The notes: a model not told the origin generated them from the letters alone. Shown: positions 10,956-21,732, numbered from the stretch's first letter. The stretch: 64,000 nucleotides of DNA from Chrysaora quinquecirrha (GCA_014526335.1 JACTAT010000354.1:56947-120946); one strand, 5' to 3'. Numbers and translations: made by a program.

Positions 10956-11811
10956 AACACATTGGTGTGGGGTGGATGTCACTCACTCACTCACTCACTC
11001 ACTCACTCACACACTCACACACTCACCAACTAACCAACGCTTGAACAATGGAAAACGTGTAACAATAGGGCCATTGTCAAGAATGCCATTAGGGCCATTG
11101 TCTCGGCCATTTATGCGCAATTTGCGGTTAGTTGTTCACAATTCGGCCTGCAAGCACTTTTGTCAATCTGGGGTCATGTGACAACTGACTCATCCTTGTT
11201 TACTAAATGGAACTGGAAAATTGCCACCTTGCTTTGGTAAATGACATTTCAGGCATTCTCAACATTTAACAAAGAGTTTTGCCAAAGAGCGGCAATTTCA
11301 AAACAGTTTTCAAAACAAATCATCATTAATATTATCCTCACGATGAAAATCGTCATAATAATAATAATAATGATAATCATCATCATCATGATTACTATCA
11401 CCACCATTGACGGTGTGCAACATCTAAAGGAACGCTACCACCACCACAACCAGCGCTACAACCATCACCTCGACCACCCCTATCACCACCACCGGAACCA
11501 CCCCTACAACCATCACCTCGACCACCCTTATCACCACCACCACAACTACCCCTACAACCATCACCACGATCACCCCTATCACAACCACCACAACCACCCC
11601 TTCAGCACCACAACCACCTCTATCACCACCACCATACCCACCATACAACCACAATCACCCCTACCAACCAGCATCATGATCATCGTGTTCATCAACATCA
11701 TCATCATAACCACCACCATTATCATCATAATCATTATCGTCATCGTTGTGCATACCGATGAACATCTTTCATCATTTGACCGAAATAGCTATATTCAACC
11801 AGAGTCGTTCT
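10951..11811. repeat. Microsatellite-rich insertion splitting LINE 2 ORF1
   Basis: It begins with (ACTC)n at 10981-11026 and continues with non-repetitive sequence (11040-11330) and a degenerate CAC/CAT/ACC-rich tract at 11340-11755 (units near 27 bp resembling ACCATCACCTCGACCACCCC). Both edges carry the palindromic motif GTTCGAAGAAC or its complement GTTCTTCGAAC, as expected if the block entered a single site. No coding sequence can be supported; His-rich and Val-rich ORFs here are artefacts of the repeats. Confidence 0.6.
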
Positions 11812-13567
11812 TCGAACATGCCCATAGGGCCCCTATGTTTTGGTTTTCATTTAAATGCCTTTGGCGATTGAATATCTTATCTTTAATCTCTTTGATAAAA
11901 AGCCGATTTCCACTTTCAGATAGATGCACTCCATCTGCGTAGAAAGCTGTTTGGCTCCTCTCGAGTTGAAAATGGTTGATGTATATTATTGATAATTCTT
12001 TAGCCATCTTTCTGATTTCTTGATTTACGGATTGGAAAACTTTGTTGAATAAATAATTTCTTCGCCTTGGGAGAATCAGAGACATACTGATTTGAATATT
12101 TGGGAAATGATTCTTTGCATCTTTTAGCATTTGGTTCATTTCTTTGGTAATTGATTCATTTTGCTTAAAACTGTTGGATATATCGTTGGTGCCTACATGT
12201 ATAATTAATTGTTCTTTGACATTCATAGCTGTGTTTCGTATAACCTCCTTGACATCATTAATTTTCCCCCCTTTCAAGCAAATTGATTTAGTTTTTTTAC
12301 TTTTATGGAATTTTCCCTCATCGACAAGCTGTATGATTGAGTCGCCTATAATTAGAATATCGCATTCGTCATCATACGTCATGCTGTTTTCGACGCCAGA
12401 TGTTTTGAGTGATTTCTCTTCTATGACGCAAGAGTCAATATTCATTTCCCTGTTAATAGGTTTTTCATTTGCCGAGAGTAAGTCAGAGATGCCGCTGCAT
12501 CCTTGCTCTAATTGCATTTGCATCTCGTTGAGTAATCTTGGAAAATTACTCTGGCTTTTAGCCAGCTCAGAAACTTTTTCGTTCAGAGCTTTGAAATCTT
12601 CCTCTTTAAATTTTTTGATTTGGCCATTGAAAAATTTTTCTAACCGTGAAATCGACGAGTTAGTTTCATTTCTAGCCACCTTTAACTCGCTTGCTGATTT
12701 TGATTTCAAACTCTCATATTCATCCCTCATGATCAACATTTCAGCATGTATTTCTGATGCAGCGCCTGGCGTTAATACCGCGGATGTAAAGTCGTTTCGA
12801 AGGTCATCTAACTGAGCTTCTAACTTTTTTATTACTTCTTGAGTTGAATCAATTTTGGATTTATTCTTACTTATTTCTTCCTTATTTGATACTCTATTTA
12901 CTCTATTTTCTAATTCTGATAATTTTCTTGTGGCATCTTTTAGCTTATCATTTAAGCTTAAATTCTCTTCTGTGAGGTTTGACACAATTGATTCAAGGTG
13001 CTCGATGGTTTTTAGCAATTTCTCATAGTCAGTATCTCTAAGATTACTGATTTTTTGAACACTTCTTTTTGCTTTCTTCAATAATTCTTCCTTTTTATCT
13101 TGTGATATTTTCTTAGGGGTGTTTAAATTTTCATTAGTCACGACTGTTACATTTGTTGAGTTTAGCTTATTTACATCTATTTCTTTTTCTTTTAACAAAT
13201 CTTGACTCCACTTAATATCTTCGTATTGTTTTCCGTCAACTAATTCTTTTAATTGTGAGTACTCGGCTGCCTTCCATTCATTAACATCGATTCCCTGAAT
13301 AGTCATTGTTTTAGCACTTTCGCCACGATAGATTGTAAATGTGTATAGTTGTTTGTTTTTACTTTTATTATTAACAAAGCTCACCTTAAATTTAAGCTCT
13401 TTTTCGTTATCACTCGTCCATTCAATTCTTATTAACGATTTGTGCTCTGATTCTAACTGTGTGTATCGTTGTTTCAGTGCTGCTTCCCATTTTAACAATC
13501 TTTCTTTCTTTGTAGAGAGAACTCCACAGCTTCCTTTAGATTTAACATTAAATTCTTCTGAATTCAT
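11795..13567 (-). CDS. LINE 2 ORF1: coiled coil plus SGNH esterase
   Basis: An open 590-aa ORF starting at ATG 13567 (MNSEEFNVKSKGSCGVLS). Residues about 20-120 form a compact Lys/Glu-rich domain. About 165-355 is a strongly heptad-like coiled coil (LKTIEHLESIVSNLTEEN and onward). About 405-570 is an SGNH hydrolase with ILIIGDSIIQL (block I), HVGTNDIS (block III) and YADGVHLSESG (block V with Asp and His). The architecture matches ORF1 of esterase-bearing LINEs, in which the coiled coil oligomerises the RNA-binding protein. The last few codons (after ALWACSKN) come from the inserted microsatellite block, so the native C terminus lies beyond it. It is the only long undamaged ORF in the 5' half of the window. 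Whether it is expressed cannot be judged. Confidence 0.85.
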   Translation of the reverse strand: MNSEEFNVKSKGSCGVLSTKKERLLKWEAALKQRYTQLESEHKSLIRIEWTSDNEKELKFKVSFVNNKSKNKQLYTFTIYRGESAKTMTIQGIDVNEWKAAEYSQLKELVDGKQYEDIKWSQDLLKEKEIDVNKLNSTNVTVVTNENLNTPKKISQDKKEELLKKAKRSVQKISNLRDTDYEKLLKTIEHLESIVSNLTEENLSLNDKLKDATRKLSELENRVNRVSNKEEISKNKSKIDSTQEVIKKLEAQLDDLRNDFTSAVLTPGAASEIHAEMLIMRDEYESLKSKSASELKVARNETNSSISRLEKFFNGQIKKFKEEDFKALNEKVSELAKSQSNFPRLLNEMQMQLEQGCSGISDLLSANEKPINREMNIDSCVIEEKSLKTSGVENSMTYDDECDILIIGDSIIQLVDEGKFHKSKKTKSICLKGGKINDVKEVIRNTAMNVKEQLIIHVGTNDISNSFKQNESITKEMNQMLKDAKNHFPNIQISMSLILPRRRNYLFNKVFQSVNQEIRKMAKELSIIYINHFQLERSQTAFYADGVHLSESGNRLFIKEIKDKIFNRQRHLNENQNIGALWACSKNDSG

Positions 13568-13650
13568 TTCTTATATACTTTAATAGTTGATCACCAGCCA
13601 GAACTCAAGGTTATTATTTAAGCTATTGAGAGTAATGATTACGTGACCGT

Positions 13651-14690
13651 CTCGAATTGTGCATGAGTGAAAAAAGATTATGCTGTTGCTACAGGCTGAC
13701 TTTCAGTAGGCCAAAGCGAACGCAGCCCCAAAGGGGTTCCCATTAAGAGGGTCTGTTTTCAGATTTCCATCCTCAAAAACGTTTTAAAATCCATTTCATA
13801 CTTTTTGAAATCAACTATTTACTTTATAGCACTTGTTGGCACGTTGAGAGCTGCTAAGCGGAAAAAGATTGTCCACTACGATGGGGAATTGCTGCTACAG
13901 GGTGTCCATGATGATACAAAAATAACTTTGATTTCCGTCTAGTTTTGTAACTTTATGGACCGAAGCATTTTTATACATTATAAATTCGTGTAACTGATCC
14001 AGAATATTATTGTCTTGGTTAAAATTGTGAACAAAGGCCAGTGACTGTAAATTAATGCGAACGAATGTGATTCTTGTTGTTCTATAGGTTGTACTATTGC
14101 TGCTGCGTTTGAAGCCTACGATACTTTCCTAAACCATTTACACAATTTCCTAGTAGCAAAAAAATAAAGTGCCTTTCTCGAACATAGAGAAGAATTTTCT
14201 CGCCGCTCTGCAATCTTTTTGTTGAAATCAGATAAACAACATTGCGGGATAACATTTGCCGGGAGAAACTAACTTTTTTACAAGTTAGAGGCACAGATCT
14301 TTTATCACGTTTATAAGATTTACGTGCCCCACATTGCTATACTCCCAGATTGTTTTCTTTCAAATAAGTAGCTCCATATGAACCTCTATCCACCGTATTA
14401 CCCGACTCATTTCCCGGAAAAGTCGAGCCCCTTTTACTACAGAAATCTTTTGAATATTTCATCCCAGCCTCGGATACCAAGGCTAGGTAGATAAATATTT
14501 TCAGCAAATTTGGAAGGTGCTGCTTCAAAACTACAAACAAAGCCTGCCAAAGTCAGGTGCAAGGAAGTCGCTTATGTTTTCGTAGCTTTACTATGCAAAT
14601 GTGTTGTTTTAGCCTTAGTCAACTGATTCCGCCATTTAAGCCGGGCGTTTCCATAATTTTTTCCCGGTATCCCCTTAGTGAATATATATA
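13651..14690. other. No recognised feature
   Basis: About 1 kb without a recognisable gene. Short ORFs (minus 14294-14094 and 14540-14337) show no motif that I know. It ends at the TATATATA that precedes the palindromic MITE. Confidence 0.5.
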
Positions 14691-14948
14691 GAGCTGAGAA
14701 CGTACGGGTAACCATCGAGTAACCATACGGGTGTCCATGATTCTATATGCTTTTTATTTGCATTTAGCAAAGGTAACCACGGGTAACCACGGGTAACCAT
14801 AATATATAAAGGGTATATCTTATTCCCTTTCTATATTATTGTTAACCGTGGTTACCCGTGGTTACCCTTGCTAAATCCATATAAAATGCATATAGAATCG
14901 TGGTTACCCGTATGGTTACCCGATGGTTACCCGTACATTCTCAGCTCT
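14691..14948. mobile_element. Palindromic MITE with GGGTAACCA iterations
   Basis: A 258-bp hairpin: GAGCTGAGAA at the left end is the complement of TTCTCAGCTC at the right, and the arms pair for nearly their whole length with a small loop near 14815. Both arms repeat a GTAACC-type motif: GGGTAACCA and variants in the left arm and GGTTACCCG in the right, about five per arm. It is flanked by TA-rich sequence (TATATATA at left, TGTACAATGTA at right), so the target duplication, if any, is unclear. It has no coding capacity. Probably a foldback or MITE-type non-autonomous DNA transposon. Confidence 0.8.
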
Positions 14949-15097
14949 GTACAATGTATGCATGGATAGAACCGTTCGTCGAATATAACAGCGTCATAAA
15001 TTTAGGGTGTGGTTTCTGCGCGTGTAATTTTTCGACTTTCACTAGACTGACATACAATCTACAGACAATCTTGGACAAAATATTTGGAACAAGGCTT

Positions 15098-16200
15098 TTA
15101 TTCCAAGGAATATGGCATATTCCATTGATTTTCTACTTCCATAACTTCAATTCTTCCCCCCTCTACCCCCAAAACAATGTTGGTAGCAAAGAATGACAAC
15201 TTTTGTTCCAAACAACACTTTAATGGGAGAGAAGGGGGAATCAATAGATAATAGCTATAAGTCATGACTTCTTTGTCGGAGAATAAGATGTCTCGTATCG
15301 AGAGCCATTGAGGAGTCCAGGCATCTTTGTATTTGGCGGAGTGCATGATGCTCTTGCTCCTGTTTGAAGACATTGTAAATGCTCTAATTTTGTTTGGGTT
15401 GAGCTGTCCCATATAACACTGCCATCGCGGAGGGAGGTTGCTCTCGAAAAGTGCTTTGTAGACTCACTCGAGCTTTCTTTGCGGAAGGATATTTTGAAGT
15501 TTTCCTAGCGAAGCTAAGCCTCCTACCATTTTGTTGTTGGTGGCTGTATAATACTCTATACAAGGCAAGGATTCATTGATTTTTATCCCAAGATTTTTGG
15601 TCTTCGTTACACGTTTAATGTTTTTGTTATTTGGCGTAAGCTCAGATATCTCATTCCCAATTCTACCTAGTTGGCGTTGATCGCTTATTAACAAGAATTC
15701 ACTTTTGCTAGCATTTAAACTCAGTCTGTTAGAATTCATCCACTTTTATATATTTTTCAGCTCATTCTTTACCTCTTCAAGGAGAAGTTCGAGGTCCGAA
15801 GATGCCGATGTTACAATTGTATCGTCAGCATACATATTCGGGGACATGTTTTCTAGGCAGTTTTCAAAATCATTCATATAGATTATGAACAACAGAGGCC
15901 CCAGACACGACCCCTGTGGAAAATCACATGTAACTGAACCTCTTGATGATTGCTTCCCCTTGAAATTACAGAATTGTTCCCTGCCGGTTAGGTACAATAA
16001 GAAACAATCGGACGCTAACCCGCTTATCTCATAAAACTTCAGTTTATCCAATAGGATGCTATAGTTTACGGAATCAAAAGCTTTTTTCGGGTTTAAGAAT
16101 ATACTAATGTTGACTTTTCTTTTACCAAAATTCTCAAACCTTGGGTCTACAACATTGAACAAGGAAGGTATTATACTATGAAGCTTTTGATACGCAAGTT
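15098..16200 (-). pseudogene. LINE 3 reverse transcriptase, palm to C terminus
   Basis: From 16162 down it reads NPKKAFDSVNYSILLDKL (first Asp motif, LDPKKAFD type), DFPQGSCLGPLLFIIYMNDF and the catalytic MYADDT. After one stop (TAG near 15744) it continues with MNSNRLSLNASKSEFLLIS and KNLGIKINESL, and after another with PNKIRAFTMSSNR and PQWLSIRDILFSD typical of the LINE RT C-terminal region. Two stops and a probable deletion before 15412 separate the three fragments. LINE RT identity is certain; the exact clade (CR1/L2-like) is inferred. Confidence 0.88.
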
Positions 16201-16204
16201 GATT

Positions 16205-17070
16205 TTGCAGGGACGTTGCAGAGCGACGTTCCTAAATCAGGAGATTTGGAATCGAGTGACATTGAAAAACTACGGAAAGAAGACGAATTTAAAATGAATG
16301 AGTCCTGCAGGAAAAATTTGATTATCGAAAGCTTGCAGAAAGAGCCAGTTTTAGACTCAAATATTCAACAGAACGAAGAATTTCTCAAATCTATGTATGA
16401 TCCAAGAAAGGACTTGAATAGGGATTACGAAACCTTGTTTATTAAAAGTCCTGAAGAACGAATTTCGCTCGAGAGACAGCTTGGCCAGAAACAACAGATT
16501 ACCGATAAATTACTGGATGAAAAGGAGGTTCGTTCTACAGCACTCCAACGCACACATGGGCTCTTCCTCTGGAAGTATACTAAAGGCTGCAAACAATGCA
16601 TTATCGTCAACCACTACTGATACAGTGGTGATGAAAAAAGCAATGTTCAACAACCACAAAAGAAACCATCGATGGCGTATAAAGCAAACAAAACCACTAC
16701 GCTGATTCTAAAGCAAAAGATCACACAGGTGAAAGCAACTGTAATGTAGACAGCAAAAAGTAAAATTAGAGAATGTAAAACAATGCTGCAAATGTGCCCA
16801 CAGATAAACCAAAAAATAGCAAAAAAGAGACTATTGCAATTACAGAAAGAACTGGTAATAGTGGAGTGGATTGCACAATGCAAAACGACCAATTAGACAT
16901 TGGCTAGAAGATGGCATTGTGTAATAACATTCTGAGGGATGTTGCAGCTAAGTATGATATTTCTTTTATAGACAATAAGAACGTTGACGAGTCATGACTA
17001 AGAAAGAAATGCATCTACACCGCGGAGGTACTTCTTTCTTAGCCAATAATCTGAAAAAATTCTATTGATA
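16205..17070 (+). pseudogene. LINE ORF1 relic ending in an SGNH-type C terminus
   Basis: The first part (16216-16620) is open and predicted helical (DIEKLRKEDEFKMNESCRKN, then DYETLFIKSPEERISLERQL), resembling the lysine/glutamate-rich linker of LINE 1 ORF1. After frame changes, 16910-17070 reads CNNILRDVAAKYDISFIDNK, then a stop and a shifted HLHRGGTSFLANNLKKFY, which matches the last SGNH block (FIDN ... LHL.. G) seen in LINE 1 at FIDNENIDSEKHLNGSRLHL. The GDS and GTND blocks are not recognisable, so the esterase core is deleted. Confidence 0.5.
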
Positions 17071-17404
17071 ATATGTGACCATTTACTCAGCATAATTACA
17101 CTCCTTTAAGAGCATCAAGATAAATGAAAATTTTGTAATTAGTATTCAGCAACAGACTCTGATGGGTTTTAACTAATGTGAACAGCCTACTCCCAAATGT
17201 GGTTGAGATTGAGCTCTTGCTGAAGGAGAAAGGCATCCATTTTCTCTCCTTTAATGAAACCAAATGAAACAAAATATGCTGATAATTTGTCAGATAACCT
17301 CTTCGGAATTGAATGGTAAACATTTCGTAGGCTTGGCAGAAATCGCCATGCAGGGGGGGGGTTGACTTTTACTGTCAAGATTCCTTGAAATGCGATATTA
17401 GGGA

Positions 17405-17660
17405 TGATTTGCCATAGTACCAGATTAGCCTTGGCACTTCCTTCTAAGAATTCATCGCCTTCACGGAAACCATGTGACCTGTCTAACACCGCTGAACTTT
17501 CGCCAGAGTCCGGGGAGGTTTAGAGGATTCCACAGAGGACTAACCTCCCCGGACTCGGACATCTGTTTGGTAGACAGGTCACATAGTTCCCGTGAAAGCG
17601 ACGAATTCTTAGAAGGAAGGATCTTGTCTTGCCAAGGCTAATGTTGTACCAAGGTAAAAC
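17405..17660. repeat. Inverted repeat of about 115 bp arms
   Basis: 17405-17521 (ending TCCGGGGAGGTT) is mirrored by about 17541-17660 (starting AACCTCCCCGGA), with shared internal blocks such as AGACAGGTCACAT and GAATTCTTAGAAGGAAG. Identity is roughly 80 percent by eye with a few indels, and the loop is about 20 nt. No known element ends are seen, so it may be a foldback element or a local inverted duplication. Confidence 0.65.
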
Positions 17661-17711
17661 TGGTTGCCTGCGCAACAGGCTTAAAGTTAAAATAGCAACG
17701 CTGTAGCATTG

Positions 17712-18104
17712 TCCGAATGACTGTGATAATGATGATGATAAGGAGGAAGATGTTGATAATGTTGACAAAGATGAAGAAAAAGACATCGACGACGATGGTG
17801 GTGATGATGTTGCTGATACTGATGATGATGACGATGTTGATGACGATGATGATGATGATGATGATGATAATGATGATGATGATGGTGGTGGTGGTGATGG
17901 TGATGATTATGATGATGATGATGATGATGATGATGACTATGATGCTGAAGATACTGAAGATGATGATGATGATGATGACAATGATGCTCTAGAGGACAAC
18001 AACGGCGACGATGATGATCAATTTGAAGACGATGATCGGTCATGATGATAGTCATGATGATGATGATGATGATAGCACATAATTGCAATGTTGAAGATGA
18101 TGAA

Positions 18105-18176
<72 letters not shown>

Positions 18177-18215
18177 AATGATGATAATTTTGAAGATGAT
18201 GATGACATTATGAAA
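17712..18215. repeat. (GAT)n microsatellite
   Basis: About 500 bp of GAT/ATG triplets, degenerate at the left and nearly pure at 18095-18175. It contains a small mirrored block near 18010-18055 (GATGATCAATT...GATGATCGGTCATGATGA). The ORFs of poly-Ser, poly-His and poly-Ile are artefacts. Confidence 0.95.
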
Positions 18216-18896
18216 TAAGGGTTTTCCCATGTGTTTTTCGAAGGGCAGAGAGACACAAACACAGACACAACTTGAGAGCGATCTTGACATTATCTTTTCA
18301 TGTTCCATATTAAACAATTCCAGGCTACACGGCATTATAACAAGAAGGGCTTCTCTGAGCCAGATAAGAACAACGAAGTACAACAACGAAGTACATTACA
18401 GCCTCTCGCAAGCACTGTATGTCTTCTTTATTATATAGACTAGTGGTACAGTACAGCCTTTCACAAGCACTGCCTGTCCGTTATATAATACTGAGAATAG
18501 GGCTCGGGAGCTTTCGCAAGCCTCCCGGCCTAACAGTTATCTACCCTATAGTAGAGCCTTACCTTGCCATACTTTCCTTTTGCTTTCCTATCTCCTTGCT
18601 TATGAAGTTAAGTTAGATACTTCTATAGATACGAAATATTAAGAGATAAACAGGATATACAAATTCGTGAGTATAAAGAAGTTAAAGAAATACCGAAACA
18701 CCAATACAAAGATTTCCTGCATACGTAGTATTAACGACGTCTAATACAAAAGCCGGTAAAACGTGAAGCAACTAAGTACTAGGTGATGAACAGAGATTAC
18801 TGCTAAGTTACGTTATGTTACGTCCATAAGAAAATCCTTGCGAATGAATGAAACTTAAGAAAACACGAAGGCCTAAAAACTAGCAGTATCACATTG
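18216..18896. other. No gene recognised; two short direct repeats
   Basis: The block TACAGCCTxTCxCAAGCACTG occurs near 18400 and again near 18455, about 57 bp apart, embedded in T-rich sequence with several TA-rich hexamers. Nothing else stands out and no coding potential is supported. Confidence 0.45.
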
Positions 18897-18906
18897 ACGT
18901 GGATGA

Positions 18907-18938
<32 letters not shown>

Positions 18939-19225
18939 AAGACGATGATGATGATGCTGATGATGATGATGATGATGCTCTTAACGATGACGTTGACACC
19001 GACGACGATTATGATCATGTTGAAGACTACAAGGATGGTCGCCGTCTTCAACCGGATCATCTCTTCTTCTACCATGATGATCATGTTGAAGACAATGATT
19101 GATGAGGATGATGATTATCAAGATGATGATGCTGTTGATAATTATGATGATTATTATAATGATAATGATGACGATGATGATGGCTGTTTTTGATATTGAT
19201 GATGCGAATGATGACAATGATGATC
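18897..19225. repeat. (GAT)n microsatellite, degenerate
   Basis: GAT/GATGATG triplets interrupted by a repeated unit CATGATGATCATGTTGAAGAC-like sequence near 19010 and 19075. Acidic (poly-Asp) and poly-Met ORFs are repeat artefacts. Confidence 0.9.
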
Positions 19226-20664
19226 AGATGAATTTTTTCTGGAAGAAAGAGAGAATCAGGAAGTTTTTAATCGAAAATGGAAATTGTCAAGTTACGAAAA
19301 CTGTGCTAATAAATTTGAACTCGTAGGCAAAACAGCGTGACCAATAACCCCCTTCAGTGCACTGAAACCTGTAATATGTGATCTTCGATTTTAATGATGA
19401 ATTCGACAACTTTCAATAGCATCACACGAGTTCGCATGTTATGTAAATGACTATATTCAATAATTAGTAGCACTCAGTCTACTGAGTGACGATGTCTACA
19501 GTCTACAGAATTGATTGCCAACTTTGAGTCATTTATGTTTAGATGATTCTCGAACCAGCAAACTATTTTGAAAAAAATCTTCTGTCAAACTTGGCAACTA
19601 TTTCTACTGCGCCAGAATTTCTCCTCCCTTAACACGAAAATATCCTACATGTCAGAGAACTTCTAGAAACTTCTGACAGTATTAAAACCCAATGAAAATT
19701 GTATGAAATATTTTAAAATAACAAATAGAACCAAATTGAATTTGAGCAACATTGTGTAATATTGAAGTCAAACCTTTTTGGAAGCCCGACCGAGCCGGTT
19801 TCTTGATGTTAGAATGTTTCTGCATCGTGGATCGAGCTCGCACACATTTAGTGCACAAGAGACAAGTGCCTTATTCCACAGCGCTACACTGACATTCGTT
19901 GCTGATAGATATTTTTTCGCAAGCAATTGCATTTTGTTAATAATGCTCGCTAACGACAACACTTACGGAGACTTCAAAGTGTCTGTTGTTTCTCTTTTGT
20001 TAAACTTTTGGCAAGAAATAGCGTCTAGATGCCTACCTATCACACGAACACCCTCTTAATATGTCCTTCGGACATAATTAAAGGTATCCATTAGCCATTT
20101 TTGAAGAATGAGATCAGCTCAGATCAGCCTGAGATCACCCTATTAGCTTGCAGCTTGCAACAAATAGTGTGGAACTATCCTCACATTTTCCCCTGTGATT
20201 CTAGCTGTTTCAGGCTTTGTTCCTGCTTTCCCCGCAATCGTCATTGATCCCCATTTAGTTTCAACTTGTTCTTGCTTGTTTGCGGTAATTTCCCTTTTTC
20301 AGAGTTCTTCCTTCATCTTTTTCAGTGCTTCCCTGTTTGTTCCATCTCATCACCTCTGATTCTCACTTATCCCCACCGATTCCTACTTTGTCCCATTTGT
20401 TCCCTCCGACTCCAAGTTCCCACTTTGTTTCAGCATGTTACATTGCTTTCCTTCATTTCGGTTTATTCCCACTCATTCCACGAGTTCCCAGCTTAATGGT
20501 TTGTTCCAGATTTTAGCGCATGCTGGCTAATGGCTTCCTGATGAGTTTGTTGTTGAAACTCAAGCCAAATATCGAAGATTCAGAACAACCTATTCGATTG
20601 TTTTGATTGAATGCATTTGAATTGAAGTTAAAATAATAATTCAACAGTGATTGTTTAAATTGTG
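19226..20664. other. No gene recognised; TC-rich degenerate tract
   Basis: About 1.4 kb with no supported gene. 20200-20510 is a pyrimidine-rich strand with loosely repeated words (TTTGTTCC, TCCCACTTTG) at irregular 20-40 bp spacing. A minus-strand 64-aa ORF at 19962-19768 has no known motif. Confidence 0.45.
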
Positions 20665-21358
20665 TGCATAATAATAATAATAAAAGGCATTTATCATTGC
20701 GCCATTGTTCTGGCCTGTTTTTCGTTTCATTATATCCACACGGCTCAAAGGCGCATTACATAGTTTACATAAACTAATAAGGTAATATCATATAAAGTTA
20801 TTACAAGGAATGCTAAAAAATTATTGGCAAAAATAAAACCTAATCAAAATATTCTTTAAACAAATGTGTCTTCAGTCTACACTTAAAAGTTTCTAAAGAA
20901 TCCGTTGCTCTCAATGCATATGGTAGTTTGTTCCAGAGATGAGCTTATAAAGGCACGACCTCCAGCTGTCACAAGCTTTTTCCTTGATGTTTCAATTTTC
21001 AAATTATCATCGGTAGATCTTGTCCGTCTTGTTGCTGTTCTTAGTGTGACCAACTCAGTAAGGTATTTTGGTGCAAGGTTGTTGATGCATTTGTAAGTTA
21101 ATACTATGATCTTGTATTTGATCCTGTGTGTTATTGGCAACCAGTGGAGTTGTTTTAACACTGGGGTTATGTGACTTTATTTGGCTCGCACCAGTCAAAA
21201 TCGTGCTTTTTCACTTGGTTTAATTTGAGTGTTTCCAATATTTATCAACAGATTTGGCAGTTTTGCACATTGTTGTCGCGTTCCTATTAATAACAGTTCA
21301 GTTTTATCTCCGTTCAGTTTTAGACTGTTTGTTAACATCCAGGATTTGATTGCCCACT
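20665..21358 (-). mobile_element. CR1/L2-like LINE fragment, 5'-truncated and internally deleted
   Basis: Minus-strand LINE relic. 21358-21185 reads the end of the RT palm (SWMLTNSLKLNGDKTELLLI). After a deletion, 21161 to 20850 reads the C-terminal region (PVLKQLHWLPITHRIKYKII, then VLTYKCINNLAPKYLTELV and RAFISSSLEQ). The 3' end is a (TTA)n tail (ATAATAATAATAATAA on the plus strand at 20669-20684), as found on CR1/L2 LINEs. No catalytic box remains. Confidence 0.85.
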
Positions 21359-21376
21359 AAACCTTTTGCCCACTAA

Positions 21377-21422
21377 ACCAATCAAATCGCCTGCCAATTT
21401 TTTGGCAGGTGATTTGATTGGT
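21377..21422. repeat. Perfect-arm hairpin
   Basis: ACCAATCAAATC-G-CCTGCCAA faces TTGGCAGG-T-GATTTGATTGGT across a loop of a few T residues: about 20 paired bases with one G-T position. It follows a short tandem duplication of TTTTGCCCACTAAACC just after the LINE fragment boundary. It could be a tiny foldback element or a rearrangement scar. Confidence 0.7.
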
Positions 21423-21501
21423 CAATCCCAGCGTGCTATTGTTTTCTTCTTTGAACGGCCGCATGAGATTTCGTTGTGTTCGCGCGCGGTAATCTTTTGG
21501 A

Positions 21502-21732
21502 TTGTGTGAGTTAGTTCAAAATGGCGAATTCAAGAGTTTCAGCTGTGGGATTGATGTACGAGATGACTCTGAATTAAGCTTCTTAGATAGCACAGGTCGT
21601 ATGATTGATTATGATCATGCTCTGAATGCTCTGGATGAATCTGGCCCTCAAGACCATTCCTTAAGCAATGTTGTTGATTACTTCAACATACAGCCAATTG
21701 CTGATGATGACGAAGAAATGGAATTGGTTTGA
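21502..21732 (+). CDS. Small acidic ORF, function unknown
   Basis: 76-aa ORF whose second half (RDDSELSFLDSTGRMIDYDH, then NALDESGPQDHS and IADDDEEMEL) is acidic and looks protein-like. An alternative ATG at 21522 (in a good GTTCAAAATGGCG context) is in another frame and stops soon. It may be a first exon or relic of a larger gene. GC-rich sequence with CGCGCGCGG lies about 40 bp upstream. I do not recognise the family. Confidence 0.3.
   Translation: MCELVQNGEFKSFSCGIDVRDDSELSFLDSTGRMIDYDHALNALDESGPQDHSLSNVVDYFNIQPIADDDEEMELV

Larger units (their letters stand above)
8533..13650 (-). mobile_element. Non-LTR retrotransposon (LINE 2), interrupted
   Basis: Minus-strand LINE with a long ORF1 (coiled coil plus SGNH domain, 13567 to 11795, with a Gln/Asn-rich continuation 10955 to 10686) and an endonuclease/RT ORF2 (10508 to 8574). 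Two events disrupt it: a microsatellite-rich block of about 860 bp at 10951-11811 splits ORF1, and the RT stops just before the palm where the large palindrome begins near 8532. Loss of the 3' part is unusual for LINEs, which normally lose the 5' side, so it points to a later rearrangement. The clade is uncertain. Confidence 0.82.
15098..17070 (-). mobile_element. LINE 3 with inverted 5' part
   Basis: The RT palm and thumb lie on the minus strand (16200 to 15098) and an ORF1 relic lies on the plus strand (16205 to 17070). In the element's own direction ORF1 should precede the RT on the same strand, so its 5' portion is inverted, with the endonuclease and RT fingers missing at the junction near 16203. 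This is the pattern left by twin-primed integration of LINEs. Both halves are decayed. Confidence 0.6.

Noticed and set aside
11241..11942. 233-aa His-rich ORF on the plus strand
   Set aside because: It crosses a CAC/CAT-rich repeat and the opposite strand of the LINE ORF1, so it is a shadow.
17687..18386. 193-aa Ser/His-rich and 122-aa Ile-rich ORFs
   Set aside because: Produced by the (GAT)n microsatellite read in different frames.
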